The position numbers were made by a program, and so were the translations under genes. 64,000 nt of DNA from NCBI RefSeq assembly GCF_001894805.1, contig NZ_BCWX01000002.1:310001-374000 (forward strand), read 5' to 3'. Below are positions 45,514 through 56,830 of the stretch, piece after piece. This stretch comes from Rhodococcus globerulus NBRC 14531. Lineage in GTDB: Bacteria; Actinomycetota; Actinomycetes; Mycobacteriales; Mycobacteriaceae. Every line of letters starts with the position of its first letter. Position 1 is the stretch's first letter. The notes under the pieces are model-generated. The model searched no databases. It was not told the DNA's origin and saw only the letters and a list, made by a program, of their open reading frames with translations.

Positions 45514-45957
45514 ATGGCTGAACAGATCGCTGACAACGCACCGGCACACACCGAACTCTGGGTCGAACGTACCGGCACCCGCCTCTACACCGGCAAGAGT
45601 TCGCGGGGCGCCGAAGTCCTCATCGGATCGGAATCGGTACCGGGTGTTTTCACACCGGGGGAACTTCTCAAGATCGCTTTGGCAGCCTGCTCGGGAATGA
45701 GTTCGGACTTCCCGATTTCGCGCCGTCTCGGTGACAACTACGACGCGACCATTCGAGTGTCGGGAACCGCGGATCGTGAGAACGAGGTGTACCCGCAACT
45801 GGACGAGGTTCTCGAACTCGACCTCAGTGAACTCGACGCCGACGCCCAACAGCGGTTGATCACGCTGATCGAACGATCCGTCGACAAGGTCTGCACTGTG
45901 GGGCGCACCCTCAAAGCCGGCACCAAGGTCACGTTGACCATCGACACGGACGCCTGA
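45514..45957 (+). CDS. OsmC/Ohr family protein
   Basis: 147 residues. WVERTGTRLYTGKSSRGAEV, then FTPGELLKIALAACSGMSSDFP with the first catalytic Cys, and SVDKVCTVGRTLKAGTKV with the second. This is the two-cysteine layout of OsmC/Ohr thiol peroxidases that reduce organic hydroperoxides. OsmC and Ohr cannot be separated confidently here. It overlaps the next gene's start by one base (TGATG) and follows mutM by 42 bp, consistent with an oxidative damage theme. Confidence 0.87.
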   Translation: MAEQIADNAPAHTELWVERTGTRLYTGKSSRGAEVLIGSESVPGVFTPGELLKIALAACSGMSSDFPISRRLGDNYDATIRVSGTADRENEVYPQLDEVLELDLSELDADAQQRLITLIERSVDKVCTVGRTLKAGTKVTLTIDTDA

Positions 45958-46880
45958 TGCTGCGCGCCGGCAGTGTTGTCGCTGCGCTGGTACTGGGTTG
46001 TGCTGTAGCAGTGTCCACTCCGGCGGCAGCGGAGTCCACTGGGGCCGGCGACGGTTGTGGTGAGTGGAGGTCGACGCTCGTGACCTCCGGTGCGGGAATG
46101 CTCGAAAACCTGGAATTCGACAGGGCCGGGTCGATGGTGTTGTCGCAGTCGGCTCCCGTCGGCCCGGGAGCGCTGCTCACCGTGGCGCCGGACGGAAGCC
46201 GAAAGACTCTGGTGAGCAACGTGAACGGGCCGGGTGGGCTGGTTGCCCAAGACAGCGCCGTGTACTTCACCACCGGAAACACTGCAGTCTCAGGACTGTT
46301 CGGAATCGCGGACGGAACTTTGGGCAGAGTCGACGTCGGGGACGGGTCGGTGACGACGATTGCCGACGGGTTGGTGATGCCCAACGGCCTTGTGCCGCTG
46401 GACGGCAATCGGTTCCTGACGACGCGTACATTGACACAACCCGGACTGACCGTGATCGGCAGTGACGGTTCGGCGACGGTGGTGCGCGAGGATCTCGGAA
46501 CCGTCGACGGGTTGGCTCGATCGGGGCAGAATATTTTTGTGACAACAACATTCGACCTCACCACCGCAATTCACATTCTGAACGCCGACGATCTGGGTGG
46601 AACTGTGCGGACTATTGCGTTGCCAGGGTTCGGTCCCGCGAACATGGCCGACGATTTGACCGTCGGACCGGACGGAGCGCTGTACGTGGCGTTCAACGCC
46701 GGTGGCAAGGTTGTGCGTGTTGATCCGGAGTGGGGCACCTCGTGTGAGATTGCTTCCGGTTTGCCGTTGACCTCGGCGGTGAAGTTCGGCGCCGGACCGG
46801 GGTGGGATCCGAATGCGCTGTACACCACCAGTTTCCTGGGTGACGTGCACAAGCTCGATCGGGTCGGCGGTGTGTCATGA
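45957..46880 (+). CDS. Secreted SMP-30/gluconolactonase-like beta-propeller protein
   Basis: 307 residues. Signal peptide at residues 1-25 (LRAGSVVAALVLGCAVAVS, then TPAAAES as probable Ala-x-Ala cleavage). The mature part has two Cys that may pair (GCGEWRS, TSCEIAS) and propeller-like repeats (VLSQSAPVGPGALLTVAPDG, GLVMPNGLVPLDGNRFLTT, DDLTVGPDGALYVAFNAGGK, VVRVDP). This matches SMP-30/strictosidine synthase-like folds, but no catalytic metal set is demonstrable, so the substrate is unknown. It overlaps acyP by ATGA. Confidence 0.75.
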   Translation: MLRAGSVVAALVLGCAVAVSTPAAAESTGAGDGCGEWRSTLVTSGAGMLENLEFDRAGSMVLSQSAPVGPGALLTVAPDGSRKTLVSNVNGPGGLVAQDSAVYFTTGNTAVSGLFGIADGTLGRVDVGDGSVTTIADGLVMPNGLVPLDGNRFLTTRTLTQPGLTVIGSDGSATVVREDLGTVDGLARSGQNIFVTTTFDLTTAIHILNADDLGGTVRTIALPGFGPANMADDLTVGPDGALYVAFNAGGKVVRVDPEWGTSCEIASGLPLTSAVKFGAGPGWDPNALYTTSFLGDVHKLDRVGGVS

Positions 46881-47155
46881 GTGAGCCGGTGCGGTTGACG
46901 GCGTGGGTACACGGCTTTGTCCAAGGCGTCGGGTTCCGGTGGTGGACCCGGGCGCGCGCGTTGGAATTGGGATTGGTGGGGTACGCGTCGAATCAGCGCG
47001 ACGGCCGAGTACTCGTTGTCGCGGAGGGTGATCGGGAGTCGCTCGAAAGGTTGCTGGAGTCGTTGCGCTCGGGCACCACGCCGGGAACTGTCGACCTGGT
47101 TGTCGACAGTTGGGACGCCGCGCGGGGAGACCTGTCCGGGTTCGTCGAACGCTGA
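46877..47155 (+). CDS. acyP: Acylphosphatase
   Basis: 92 residues from ATG 46877. [30 protein letters not shown] contains the phosphate loop GxVQGVGFR with catalytic Arg, and [17 protein letters not shown] supplies the catalytic Asn. Hydrolyses acyl phosphates. acyP directly upstream of smc is the conserved actinobacterial order. Confidence 0.94.
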   Translation: MSEPVRLTAWVHGFVQGVGFRWWTRARALELGLVGYASNQRDGRVLVVAEGDRESLERLLESLRSGTTPGTVDLVVDSWDAARGDLSGFVER

Positions 47156-47180
47156 CCGCGATGACGGTAAAGTTCTCCGC

Positions 47181-50100
47181 ATGCATCTCAAGAGTCTGAC
47201 GCTCAAAGGCTTCAAGTCTTTTGCGTCGGCAACGACTCTGCGATTCGAACCCGGCATCACCTGCGTGGTCGGCCCTAACGGTTCCGGAAAATCGAATGTC
47301 GTCGACGCGCTGTCCTGGGTCATGGGTGAGCAGGGCGCCAAGGCATTGCGCGGCGGAAAAATGGAAGACGTCATCTTTGCCGGAACCTCCGGGCGGGCTC
47401 CGCTCGGCCGCGCCGAAGTGACCTTGACCATCGACAATTCCGACGGCGCTCTTCCGATCGACTACACCGAGGTGTCGATCACGCGGCGAATGTTCCGTGA
47501 CGGCGCAGGGGAGTACGAGATCAACGGCTCGTCGTGCCGGTTGATGGACGTCCAGGAACTACTCAGCGACTCCGGTATCGGGCGCGAAATGCACGTCATC
47601 GTCGGCCAGGGCAGGCTCGCCGCGATCCTGGAATCGCGGCCGGAGGATCGCCGCGCATTCATCGAGGAAGCGGCCGGCGTGCTGAAACACCGGCGCCGCA
47701 AGGAAAAAGCGGTACGCAAGCTCGATTCCATGCAGGCCAATCTCGCCCGGTTGAGCGATCTCACCGCGGAATTGCGACGCCAACTCAAGCCACTCGGTCG
47801 TCAGGCCGAGGTTGCCAGGCGCGCCCAGACTGTGCAGGCAGATCTGCGTGATGCCAAGATGCGTTTGGCCGCAGATGATCTCGTGACCCGGCGCAATGCC
47901 CTGCAGGATCAAGCGCAGGACGAGAAGGTTGCGCGCGAGCAACACAATCAGGTGACCGCCGCGCTCGACGAGGCCAACCTCGAACTCGGGCGCCAGGAGC
48001 AAGCACTGGCCCGCCTGACGCCCGGCGCAGAAGCCGCGGCGCAGACGTGGTTCCAGTTGTCGGCGCTGGCGGAACGAGTCAACGCCACGGTGCGTATCGC
48101 ACGTGAGCGTGCGCGTCACCTCGACTCCGAACCGGTTGGCGTGCGTGGCCAGGATCCCGACGAGATGGAGGCGCGGGCCGAGCGAATGGCGGCTGAGGAA
48201 GCCGAGTTGATCGAAGGCGTCGAGATTGCTCGTGCTGCGGCCGAGGCGGCGCGCGAACAATTGGCGGCAACGGAAGACGCTGCGGCAGAAGCGGAACGGG
48301 CACACATGGCCGAGGTACGCGCTGTGGCCGATCGCCGCGAGGGGCTCGCTCGACTGTCCGGGCAGGTAGACACCCTACGAACGCGCGTCGAATCCGCGGA
48401 CGCCGAAGTTGCGCGGCTCACCGAATCGATCGACGAATCCCGACGCCGCGGGAATGACGCAGAAGCCGAGTTCGAGACGGTGCAGGAAAGTATCGGTGAC
48501 CTCGATGCCGGCGAGGTCGGTCTCGACACCAATCACGAGCGCGCCGTCGAAGCGCTCACGATCGTCGATGCGCGGGTTGCCGAGTTGCGCGCCGAAGAGA
48601 AATCGAGCGGACAGCGCATCGCGTCGCTGACCGCTCGTATCGAAGCGCTCTCGATCGGTTTGGCCCGCAAGGACGGTGCGGGGTGGCTTCTGGAGCGCCA
48701 CGACGGCGTCACCGGCGCGCTGGCCGACATGATTCGGGTGACGCCGGGCTACGAGAGTGCAATTGCCGCTGCGATGGGGCCGGCCGCGGATGCTGTTGTC
48801 GCGCAGTCGAGTGACGCCGCACGATCTGCGGTATCGGCATTGGCCGAACACGACGGTGGGCAGGCGGCGTTGATTGTCCACGGGCCGAACGACGTGTCCG
48901 CTCCGGTCGACCTCGGTCCTGGCATTCGCCGGGCCGTCGACGTCATCGAGTGCGCGGACGAACTGCGAGCGGGACTCGACGCTCTCCTGGGCGACGTGGT
49001 CTTGGTCGACACCCTTGACGAGGCGATACGAGTTGTGGCTGAACACAGCATGATTCGGGCCGTCGACCGCTCCGGGAACCTACACGGCCGGGGGTGGTTC
49101 GTCGGCGGTTCCGATCGACGCCCGAGCACGCTGGAAACCCAAGCGTCCATCGACGCATCCGCAGCCGAGTTGGTGCAGACACAATTGCGGGCCGAAGAGT
49201 TGGATGCAGCTTTGGCCGGCGCCCTGTCTGAACAGGCAATCCGGCAGGAAACCGCAGAACAGACTCTTGCCGCACTCAACGAATCCGATGCGGCGATCTC
49301 CGCGATCTACGAACAGTTGGGCCGACTCGGTCAGGCGGTGCGCGTCGCGCACGAGGAGTCGGAGCGACTGACGTTGCACCGCAGTCGCGCCGAAGCCCGT
49401 CGAGTCGAATCTCTCACTGCGCTGACCGAACTGGAGGAACGCCTGCGCCACGCGGAGGACAACGGCGGGCTCGAAGCCGGGGAACCGGAATCAACCGCCA
49501 CCGACCGGGAAATGGCGGCGGCAGCGCTCGCGGAAGTACGCATCGTCGAAATGGATGCGCGACTGACCGTACGCACTGCCGAGGAACGCGCCGAATCCGT
49601 TCGCGGAAAAGCTGATTCGCTGCGCCGTGCGGCAGCCGCCGAACGCGAGGCGAGGGTGCGGGCAGAACACGCGTTGCGGGCACGGGCACATGCGGCCGCC
49701 GTGGCTGCGGCAGTCGCAGAATCCGGTCTGCGAGTGGTGAGCGAACTCGAGACCGTCGTGGCGGCAGCGGTTGCTCATCGCGACGACCTGGCGCGCGCCC
49801 GTACCGAATGCGTCGCCAAGCTCGACCAGGTTCGAGAGATCGTCAAGGCGCTGAACGGGCAGCTCGCATCGCTGACCGATGCCGTTCACCGCGACGAAGT
49901 TGCCAAGGCACAGGCAGCAATGCGCATCGAGCAATTGGAAGAGTCCATTCTCGAGCAGTACGGAATCGGACTCGACGATCTGATCGCGGAGTACGGCCCC
50001 GACGTCGAATTGCCGCCGACGGCTCTCGAGTTGGCGGAGTACGAAGAAGCCAAGGCGCGCGGCGAGCAGGTCACCGCTCCGGCGCCCGCTCCGTACGACC

Positions 50101-50765
50101 GCGCCACGCAGGAGCGTCGGGCCAAGCGGGCCGAGAAAGACCTCGCAACTCTGGGCAAGGTCAATCCGCTGGCGCTCGAAGAATTTGCCGCACTCGAAGA
50201 GCGGTACACATTTCTCTCCACTCAACTCGAAGACGTCAAAACAGCGCGCAAGGATCTCCTCGCGGTGGTCGCCGACGTCGACGCCCGGATCTTGCAGGTG
50301 TTCACCGAGGCCTACACCGACGTCGCCCGTGAGTTCGTAGGGGTCTTCGAGACACTGTTCCCCGGCGGCGAAGGCCGACTTGTCCTGACCGACCCGTCGG
50401 ACATGCTCACCACCGGCATCGAGGTCGAAGCGCGACCACCGGGAAAGAAGGTCAAACGGCTCTCCTTGCTCTCGGGTGGAGAGAAATCCTTGACAGCGGT
50501 GGCCATGCTCGTCGCGATCTTCCGGGCCCGGCCGTCACCGTTCTACGTCATGGACGAAGTCGAAGCCGCTCTCGACGACACCAACCTGCGCCGCCTCATC
50601 GGGCTCTTCGAACAGCTGCGGGAAAAATCGCAGTTGATCGTGATCACGCACCAGAAACCCACCATGGAAATCGCGGATGCTCTCTACGGAGTGAGCATGC
50701 GCGGCGACGGCATCACGACTGTCATTTCCCAGCGATTGCGAGGGCAAGACCTCGCCGTTCGGTAA
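47181..50765 (+). CDS. smc: Chromosome segregation ATPase SMC
   Basis: 1194 residues from ATG 47181; the frame is open through acyP, but this ATG begins the canonical [18 protein letters not shown]. Walker [12 protein letters not shown] (31-41), two long Glu/Ala/Arg-rich coiled coils, a hinge around residues 520-650 ([30 protein letters not shown]), C-terminal signature [19 protein letters not shown] and Walker [14 protein letters not shown]. Condensin core for chromosome organisation with ScpAB (not here). TAAAGT (47168-47173) ends 7 nt before the ATG and no ribosome site is present, so a leaderless message is possible. Confidence 0.96.
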   Translation: MHLKSLTLKGFKSFASATTLRFEPGITCVVGPNGSGKSNVVDALSWVMGEQGAKALRGGKMEDVIFAGTSGRAPLGRAEVTLTIDNSDGALPIDYTEVSITRRMFRDGAGEYEINGSSCRLMDVQELLSDSGIGREMHVIVGQGRLAAILESRPEDRRAFIEEAAGVLKHRRRKEKAVRKLDSMQANLARLSDLTAELRRQLKPLGRQAEVARRAQTVQADLRDAKMRLAADDLVTRRNALQDQAQDEKVAREQHNQVTAALDEANLELGRQEQALARLTPGAEAAAQTWFQLSALAERVNATVRIARERARHLDSEPVGVRGQDPDEMEARAERMAAEEAELIEGVEIARAAAEAAREQLAATEDAAAEAERAHMAEVRAVADRREGLARLSGQVDTLRTRVESADAEVARLTESIDESRRRGNDAEAEFETVQESIGDLDAGEVGLDTNHERAVEALTIVDARVAELRAEEKSSGQRIASLTARIEALSIGLARKDGAGWLLERHDGVTGALADMIRVTPGYESAIAAAMGPAADAVVAQSSDAARSAVSALAEHDGGQAALIVHGPNDVSAPVDLGPGIRRAVDVIECADELRAGLDALLGDVVLVDTLDEAIRVVAEHSMIRAVDRSGNLHGRGWFVGGSDRRPSTLETQASIDASAAELVQTQLRAEELDAALAGALSEQAIRQETAEQTLAALNESDAAISAIYEQLGRLGQAVRVAHEESERLTLHRSRAEARRVESLTALTELEERLRHAEDNGGLEAGEPESTATDREMAAAALAEVRIVEMDARLTVRTAEERAESVRGKADSLRRAAAAEREARVRAEHALRARAHAAAVAAAVAESGLRVVSELETVVAAAVAHRDDLARARTECVAKLDQVREIVKALNGQLASLTDAVHRDEVAKAQAAMRIEQLEESILEQYGIGLDDLIAEYGPDVELPPTALELAEYEEAKARGEQVTAPAPAPYDRATQERRAKRAEKDLATLGKVNPLALEEFAALEERYTFLSTQLEDVKTARKDLLAVVADVDARILQVFTEAYTDVAREFVGVFETLFPGGEGRLVLTDPSDMLTTGIEVEARPPGKKVKRLSLLSGGEKSLTAVAMLVAIFRARPSPFYVMDEVEAALDDTNLRRLIGLFEQLREKSQLIVITHQKPTMEIADALYGVSMRGDGITTVISQRLRGQDLAVR

Positions 50766-50807
50766 GCCTTGGTCACTTTCTGTTGCCGAGCCTGAAACAA
50801 TGAGCCG

Positions 50808-52313
50808 GTGACTACCCAGGCTTGGATCATCATCGCGGCTGTCGCGGCCGTAGTACTTATTGCTCTTGTGGCGGGTTTCCTGCGCTACCGCAGCCGCCAG
50901 GTGTCGTTGAAGGCGCCCGAGACGAAGCCGGAGCTCGGTGCACCGGAGAAGGACAAGTCGGGCGGCTACAAAGCCGGCGGCGGGTTCAACTTCAGTGAGG
51001 GATCGACGGCAACGGCGCCACCGCCGGCACCGGCCCCGCCGGCAAAGCCGCCAGTTCCGGAGAAGCCAGTTCCGGAGAAGCCAGTTCCGGAGAAGCCGGT
51101 TGAGCCGGAACCGGCGCCGCCCGTTGTTGTAGAGCCGGTTGTCGAAGCTCCTGTTGTTGAGGAACCAGTTGTTGAAGAGCCGGTCGTTGAGGCGCCCGTC
51201 GTCGAAGAGCCGGTGGTTGAAAAGCCGGTTGTCGAGGCGCCCGTCGTCGAGGAACCGGTCGTTGAAGAGCCGGTCGTTGAAGCGCCGGTTGTCGAAGAGC
51301 CGGTCGTCGAGGCGCCGGTGGTCGAGGCTCCTGTCGTCGAGACGGCTCCTGTTGCTCCGGTCGAGCCCGCCCCTCGGGTTCTCGACGAGATCGAACCGAC
51401 CGAAGGCCGACTTGATCGCCTGCGCGGTCGACTGTCTCGTTCACAGTCGGCAGTCGGCAAGAGCTTGCTCGGTCTGCTCGGTGGTGGCGACCTGGACGAG
51501 GATTCGTGGGAAGAGGTCGAGGACACCCTGTTGATCGCGGACCTCGGTTCTGCGACGACGGAAAAGATTGTTGCCACGCTGCGGGCGCAGATGGCAGCCC
51601 GCAGTGTTCGGACCGAGGCGGAGGCTCGCGCTTTGCTGCGTGAGGTACTCGTCGCGGAGCTTCGTCCGGAACTGGATCGCTCGATCCGGGCGCTTCCGCA
51701 CGACAACCATCCGGCGGTTCTGCTTGTCGTCGGTGTGAACGGAACCGGCAAGACCACCACGACGGGCAAGCTGGCCCGCGTATTGGTCGCTGACGGGCGA
51801 CGGGTGCTTCTTGGTGCCGCTGACACGTTCCGTGCTGCTGCGGCCGATCAGCTGCAGACGTGGGCCGAGCGCGTCGGCGCTGAGGTTGTTCGCGGAAAGG
51901 AAGGCGGCGATCCCGCTGCTATTTCCTTCGACGCCGTTACTCGTGGCATCGAGGAGGGCGTCGACGTCGTTCTGATCGACACCGCCGGCCGCTTGCACAC
52001 CAAGACCGGTTTGATGGACGAGCTCGGCAAGGTCAAGCGTGTGATCGAGAAGAAGGCGTCGGTCGACGACGTTCTTCTGGTTCTCGACGCCACCGTGGGG
52101 CAGAACGGTCTCGCTCAGGCCCGCGTGTTTGCCGAAGTTGTCGATATCACCGGTGTTGTTCTGACCAAGTTGGACGGTACGGCGAAGGGCGGAATCGTCT
52201 TCCAGGTTCAGCATGAACTCGGGGTTCCGGTGAAGCTTGTCGGCCTCGGTGAGGGCGCTGACGACCTGGCTCCGTTCGAACCGGGAGCGTTTGTCGACGC
52301 ACTGTTGGGCTAG
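50808..52313 (+). CDS. ftsY: Signal recognition particle receptor FtsY, with N-terminal membrane anchor
   Basis: 501 residues from GTG 50808. An N-terminal transmembrane helix (residues 6-26), a basic patch, then a Pro-rich linker with three VPEKP units and fourteen PVVEx pentapeptides (110-179). The NG domain follows: RLDRLRGRLSRSQSAVGKSL, P-loop VGVNGTGKTTTTGKL (308-322), GAADTFRAAAADQLQ, VVLIDTAGRLHTKTGLMDEL, TKLDGTAKGG, and GLGEGADDLAPF. SRP receptor GTPase delivering ribosomes to the translocon. A membrane-anchored FtsY is usual in actinobacteria; the length of the repeat linker is notable. Confidence 0.96.
   Translation: MTTQAWIIIAAVAAVVLIALVAGFLRYRSRQVSLKAPETKPELGAPEKDKSGGYKAGGGFNFSEGSTATAPPPAPAPPAKPPVPEKPVPEKPVPEKPVEPEPAPPVVVEPVVEAPVVEEPVVEEPVVEAPVVEEPVVEKPVVEAPVVEEPVVEEPVVEAPVVEEPVVEAPVVEAPVVETAPVAPVEPAPRVLDEIEPTEGRLDRLRGRLSRSQSAVGKSLLGLLGGGDLDEDSWEEVEDTLLIADLGSATTEKIVATLRAQMAARSVRTEAEARALLREVLVAELRPELDRSIRALPHDNHPAVLLVVGVNGTGKTTTTGKLARVLVADGRRVLLGAADTFRAAAADQLQTWAERVGAEVVRGKEGGDPAAISFDAVTRGIEEGVDVVLIDTAGRLHTKTGLMDELGKVKRVIEKKASVDDVLLVLDATVGQNGLAQARVFAEVVDITGVVLTKLDGTAKGGIVFQVQHELGVPVKLVGLGEGADDLAPFEPGAFVDALLG
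51135..51344 (+). repeat. Fourteen 15-bp degenerate repeats in ftsY linker
   Basis: Units encode PVVE followed by A, E, K or T (residues 110-179). Many 15-bp units differ only at wobble positions (GTT/GTC/GTG, CCG/CCC/CCT), so the array is conserved more at the protein than the DNA level. An upstream short array at 51053-51097 encodes three VPEKP units with near-identical DNA. Confidence 0.88.
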
Positions 52314-52320
52314 CGCCCCC

Positions 52321-52378
52321 GTGCGCCTTTTCGGTAGTGCCCACTACTGAAAAGGCGCACAGGGATTCGAAGAATCCC
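52321..52378 (+). terminator. Terminator after ftsY
   Basis: 18-bp stem GTGCGCCTTTTCGGTAGT (52321-52338) / 52343-52360 with a GCCC tetraloop and one G-U wobble. A second small hairpin, GGGATTC (52362-52368) / GAATCCC (52372-52378), follows. It lies 7 bp after the ftsY stop. Confidence 0.85.
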
Positions 52379-52383
52379 AGTAT

Positions 52384-52431
52384 GAAACTTACTTGCAACA
52401 AAGTTGGGTAATTGGTTCACGTCCGCGAAAC
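52384..52431 (+). promoter_or_regulatory. Candidate GlnR boxes upstream of amtB
   Basis: TTCAC-GTCCGC-GAAAC (52416-52431) resembles the actinobacterial GlnR half-site pair GTnAC-n6-GAAAC. GAAAC-TTACTT-GCAAC (52384-52399) has the same spacing. They lie 86-133 bp before the amtB GTG, a typical position for GlnR activation under nitrogen limitation. The match is to a remembered consensus, not tested. Confidence 0.5.
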
Positions 52432-52516
52432 GTAAGCGCGCCACGGACGAAACACCAGCCCAGCAGTCTTCTACTCAACGACGTGCCACCCGGCACGTGC
52501 GACTAGGAGGTAGTAA

Positions 52517-53821
52517 GTGAGTACCGACGATTTGTTGGCGAACTCCGGTAACGCCGCATGGATGCTGATGGCCGCATCACTGGTTCTGCTGATGACACCG
52601 GGTGTCGCGTTCTTCTACGGCGGCATGTCTCGGTCCAAGTCCGTGCTCAACATGATGATGATGTCCTTCGGTTCGATGGCCGTCATCGGTGTCATCTACG
52701 TGCTGTGGGGATGGTCCATGTCCTACGGCACCGAGAACATCGGTGGCATCTTCGCGAATCCCTTCGAGTTCTTCGGACTCAAGGACAGCATCACCGACGC
52801 GGACGGTAACTTCATTGCCGGTGCGTGGGGCTACCCCAATGTCATCGACATCGCCTTCCAGGTGACGTTCGCCATCATCACGACCGCACTTATCAGCGGT
52901 GCGTTGGCCGAGCGCGTGAAGTTCGGTACGTGGATGCTGTTCTCGGGCATCTGGGTCACGGTTGTCTACTTCCCGCTCGCTCACATGGTGTGGGGTGGCG
53001 GATTGCTCTCGGGTTCCGAGGACGGTATCGCCGCAAAGATCTTCGGCACCACCGATGACGGTGACGGTGGCCTCGTTGCCGCAGTCCCGCCGATCGACTT
53101 CGCCGGTGGCACAGTCGTTCACATCAACGCCGGTATGGCCGCTCTGGTTCTCGCTCTGATCGTCGGCAAGCGCGCCGGCTTCGGCAAGACCGCGTTCCGT
53201 CCGCACAACCTGCCGCTGGTCATGCTCGGTGCGGCTCTGCTCTGGTTCGGTTGGTTCGGCTTCAACGCCGGTTCCGCTTTTGCTGCCGACGGTTTTGCCG
53301 GTCTCGCCTGGGTCAACACCACCACCGCTACCGCCGCTGCAATCCTCGCTTGGTTGCTCACGGAGCGTATCCGTGACGGACATGCCACCAGCCTCGGTGC
53401 TGCTTCCGGTGCTGTTGCCGGTCTTGTTGCCATCACCCCGGCAGCTGGTGCACTGAACCCGGTCGGCTCGATCTTCCTCGGCGCAATCGCCGGTATTCTC
53501 TCCGCTCTGGCCGTCGGCCTGAAGTTCCGCTTCGGCTTCGACGATTCGCTCGACGTTGTCGGTGTTCACCTCGTCTCCGGCCTGTGGGGCACGATCGGTA
53601 TCGGATTCTTCGGTACGTCGACCGGTCTCTTCTACGGCGGTGACTACAAGCAGTTGGTGGTTCAGATCGTGATTGCAGTTGTCGCTCTTGTCTTCACCGG
53701 TGTTCTCACCGCGATCATCGGCTACGCACTCAAGCCCCTCGGATGGCGCATCTCGGCCGAGGACGAGGCTCGTGGAATCGACGAGACCCAACACGCAGAG
53801 ACCGCATACGACCTCGCGTGA
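52517..53821 (+). CDS. amtB: Ammonium transporter
   Basis: 434 residues from GTG 52517 with AGGAGG at 52505-52510. Eleven-helix Amt family: ASLVLLMTPGVAFFYGGMSR, GALAERVKFGTW, FPLAHMVWGGG, the pore region FAGGTVVHINAGMAALVLAL with the first pore His, WFGWFGFNAGSAFAADG, GAASGAVAGLVAITPAAG, and VVGVHLVSGLWGTIGIGFFG with the second. Electrogenic ammonium uptake. Followed 57 bp later by glnB, the PII protein that gates it: the classic amtB-glnB-glnD nitrogen operon of Corynebacteriales. Confidence 0.97.
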   Translation: MSTDDLLANSGNAAWMLMAASLVLLMTPGVAFFYGGMSRSKSVLNMMMMSFGSMAVIGVIYVLWGWSMSYGTENIGGIFANPFEFFGLKDSITDADGNFIAGAWGYPNVIDIAFQVTFAIITTALISGALAERVKFGTWMLFSGIWVTVVYFPLAHMVWGGGLLSGSEDGIAAKIFGTTDDGDGGLVAAVPPIDFAGGTVVHINAGMAALVLALIVGKRAGFGKTAFRPHNLPLVMLGAALLWFGWFGFNAGSAFAADGFAGLAWVNTTTATAAAILAWLLTERIRDGHATSLGAASGAVAGLVAITPAAGALNPVGSIFLGAIAGILSALAVGLKFRFGFDDSLDVVGVHLVSGLWGTIGIGFFGTSTGLFYGGDYKQLVVQIVIAVVALVFTGVLTAIIGYALKPLGWRISAEDEARGIDETQHAETAYDLA

Positions 53822-53836
53822 TCAGCACGTGATTAA

Positions 53837-56714
<2,878 letters not shown>

Positions 56715-56830
56715 CGACACGCCTGAAAGCGGTTACGTCCGCATCGGCTGGGATCGGTGCGGACGTAGCGGCTAGGCTGGTGCCCGAGAATATCCACGGC
56801 AAACTCGCACGACCTTCAGGAGCGCACTCG

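Noticed and set aside
51135..51344. CRISPR or VNTR element
   Set aside because: Degenerate 15-bp coding repeats with no unique spacers; explained by the FtsY linker.
50966..51826. Ser/Thr/Gly-rich antisense frame with TTGASTTGSS repeats opposite ftsY
   Set aside because: Reverse reading of the PVVEx repeat array; looks like a surface repeat protein but has no start site and overlaps the FtsY NG domain.
52577..53794. 405-residue open frame antisense to amtB
   Set aside because: Composition is an artefact of third-position GC bias opposite a conserved Amt transporter; no start signal.
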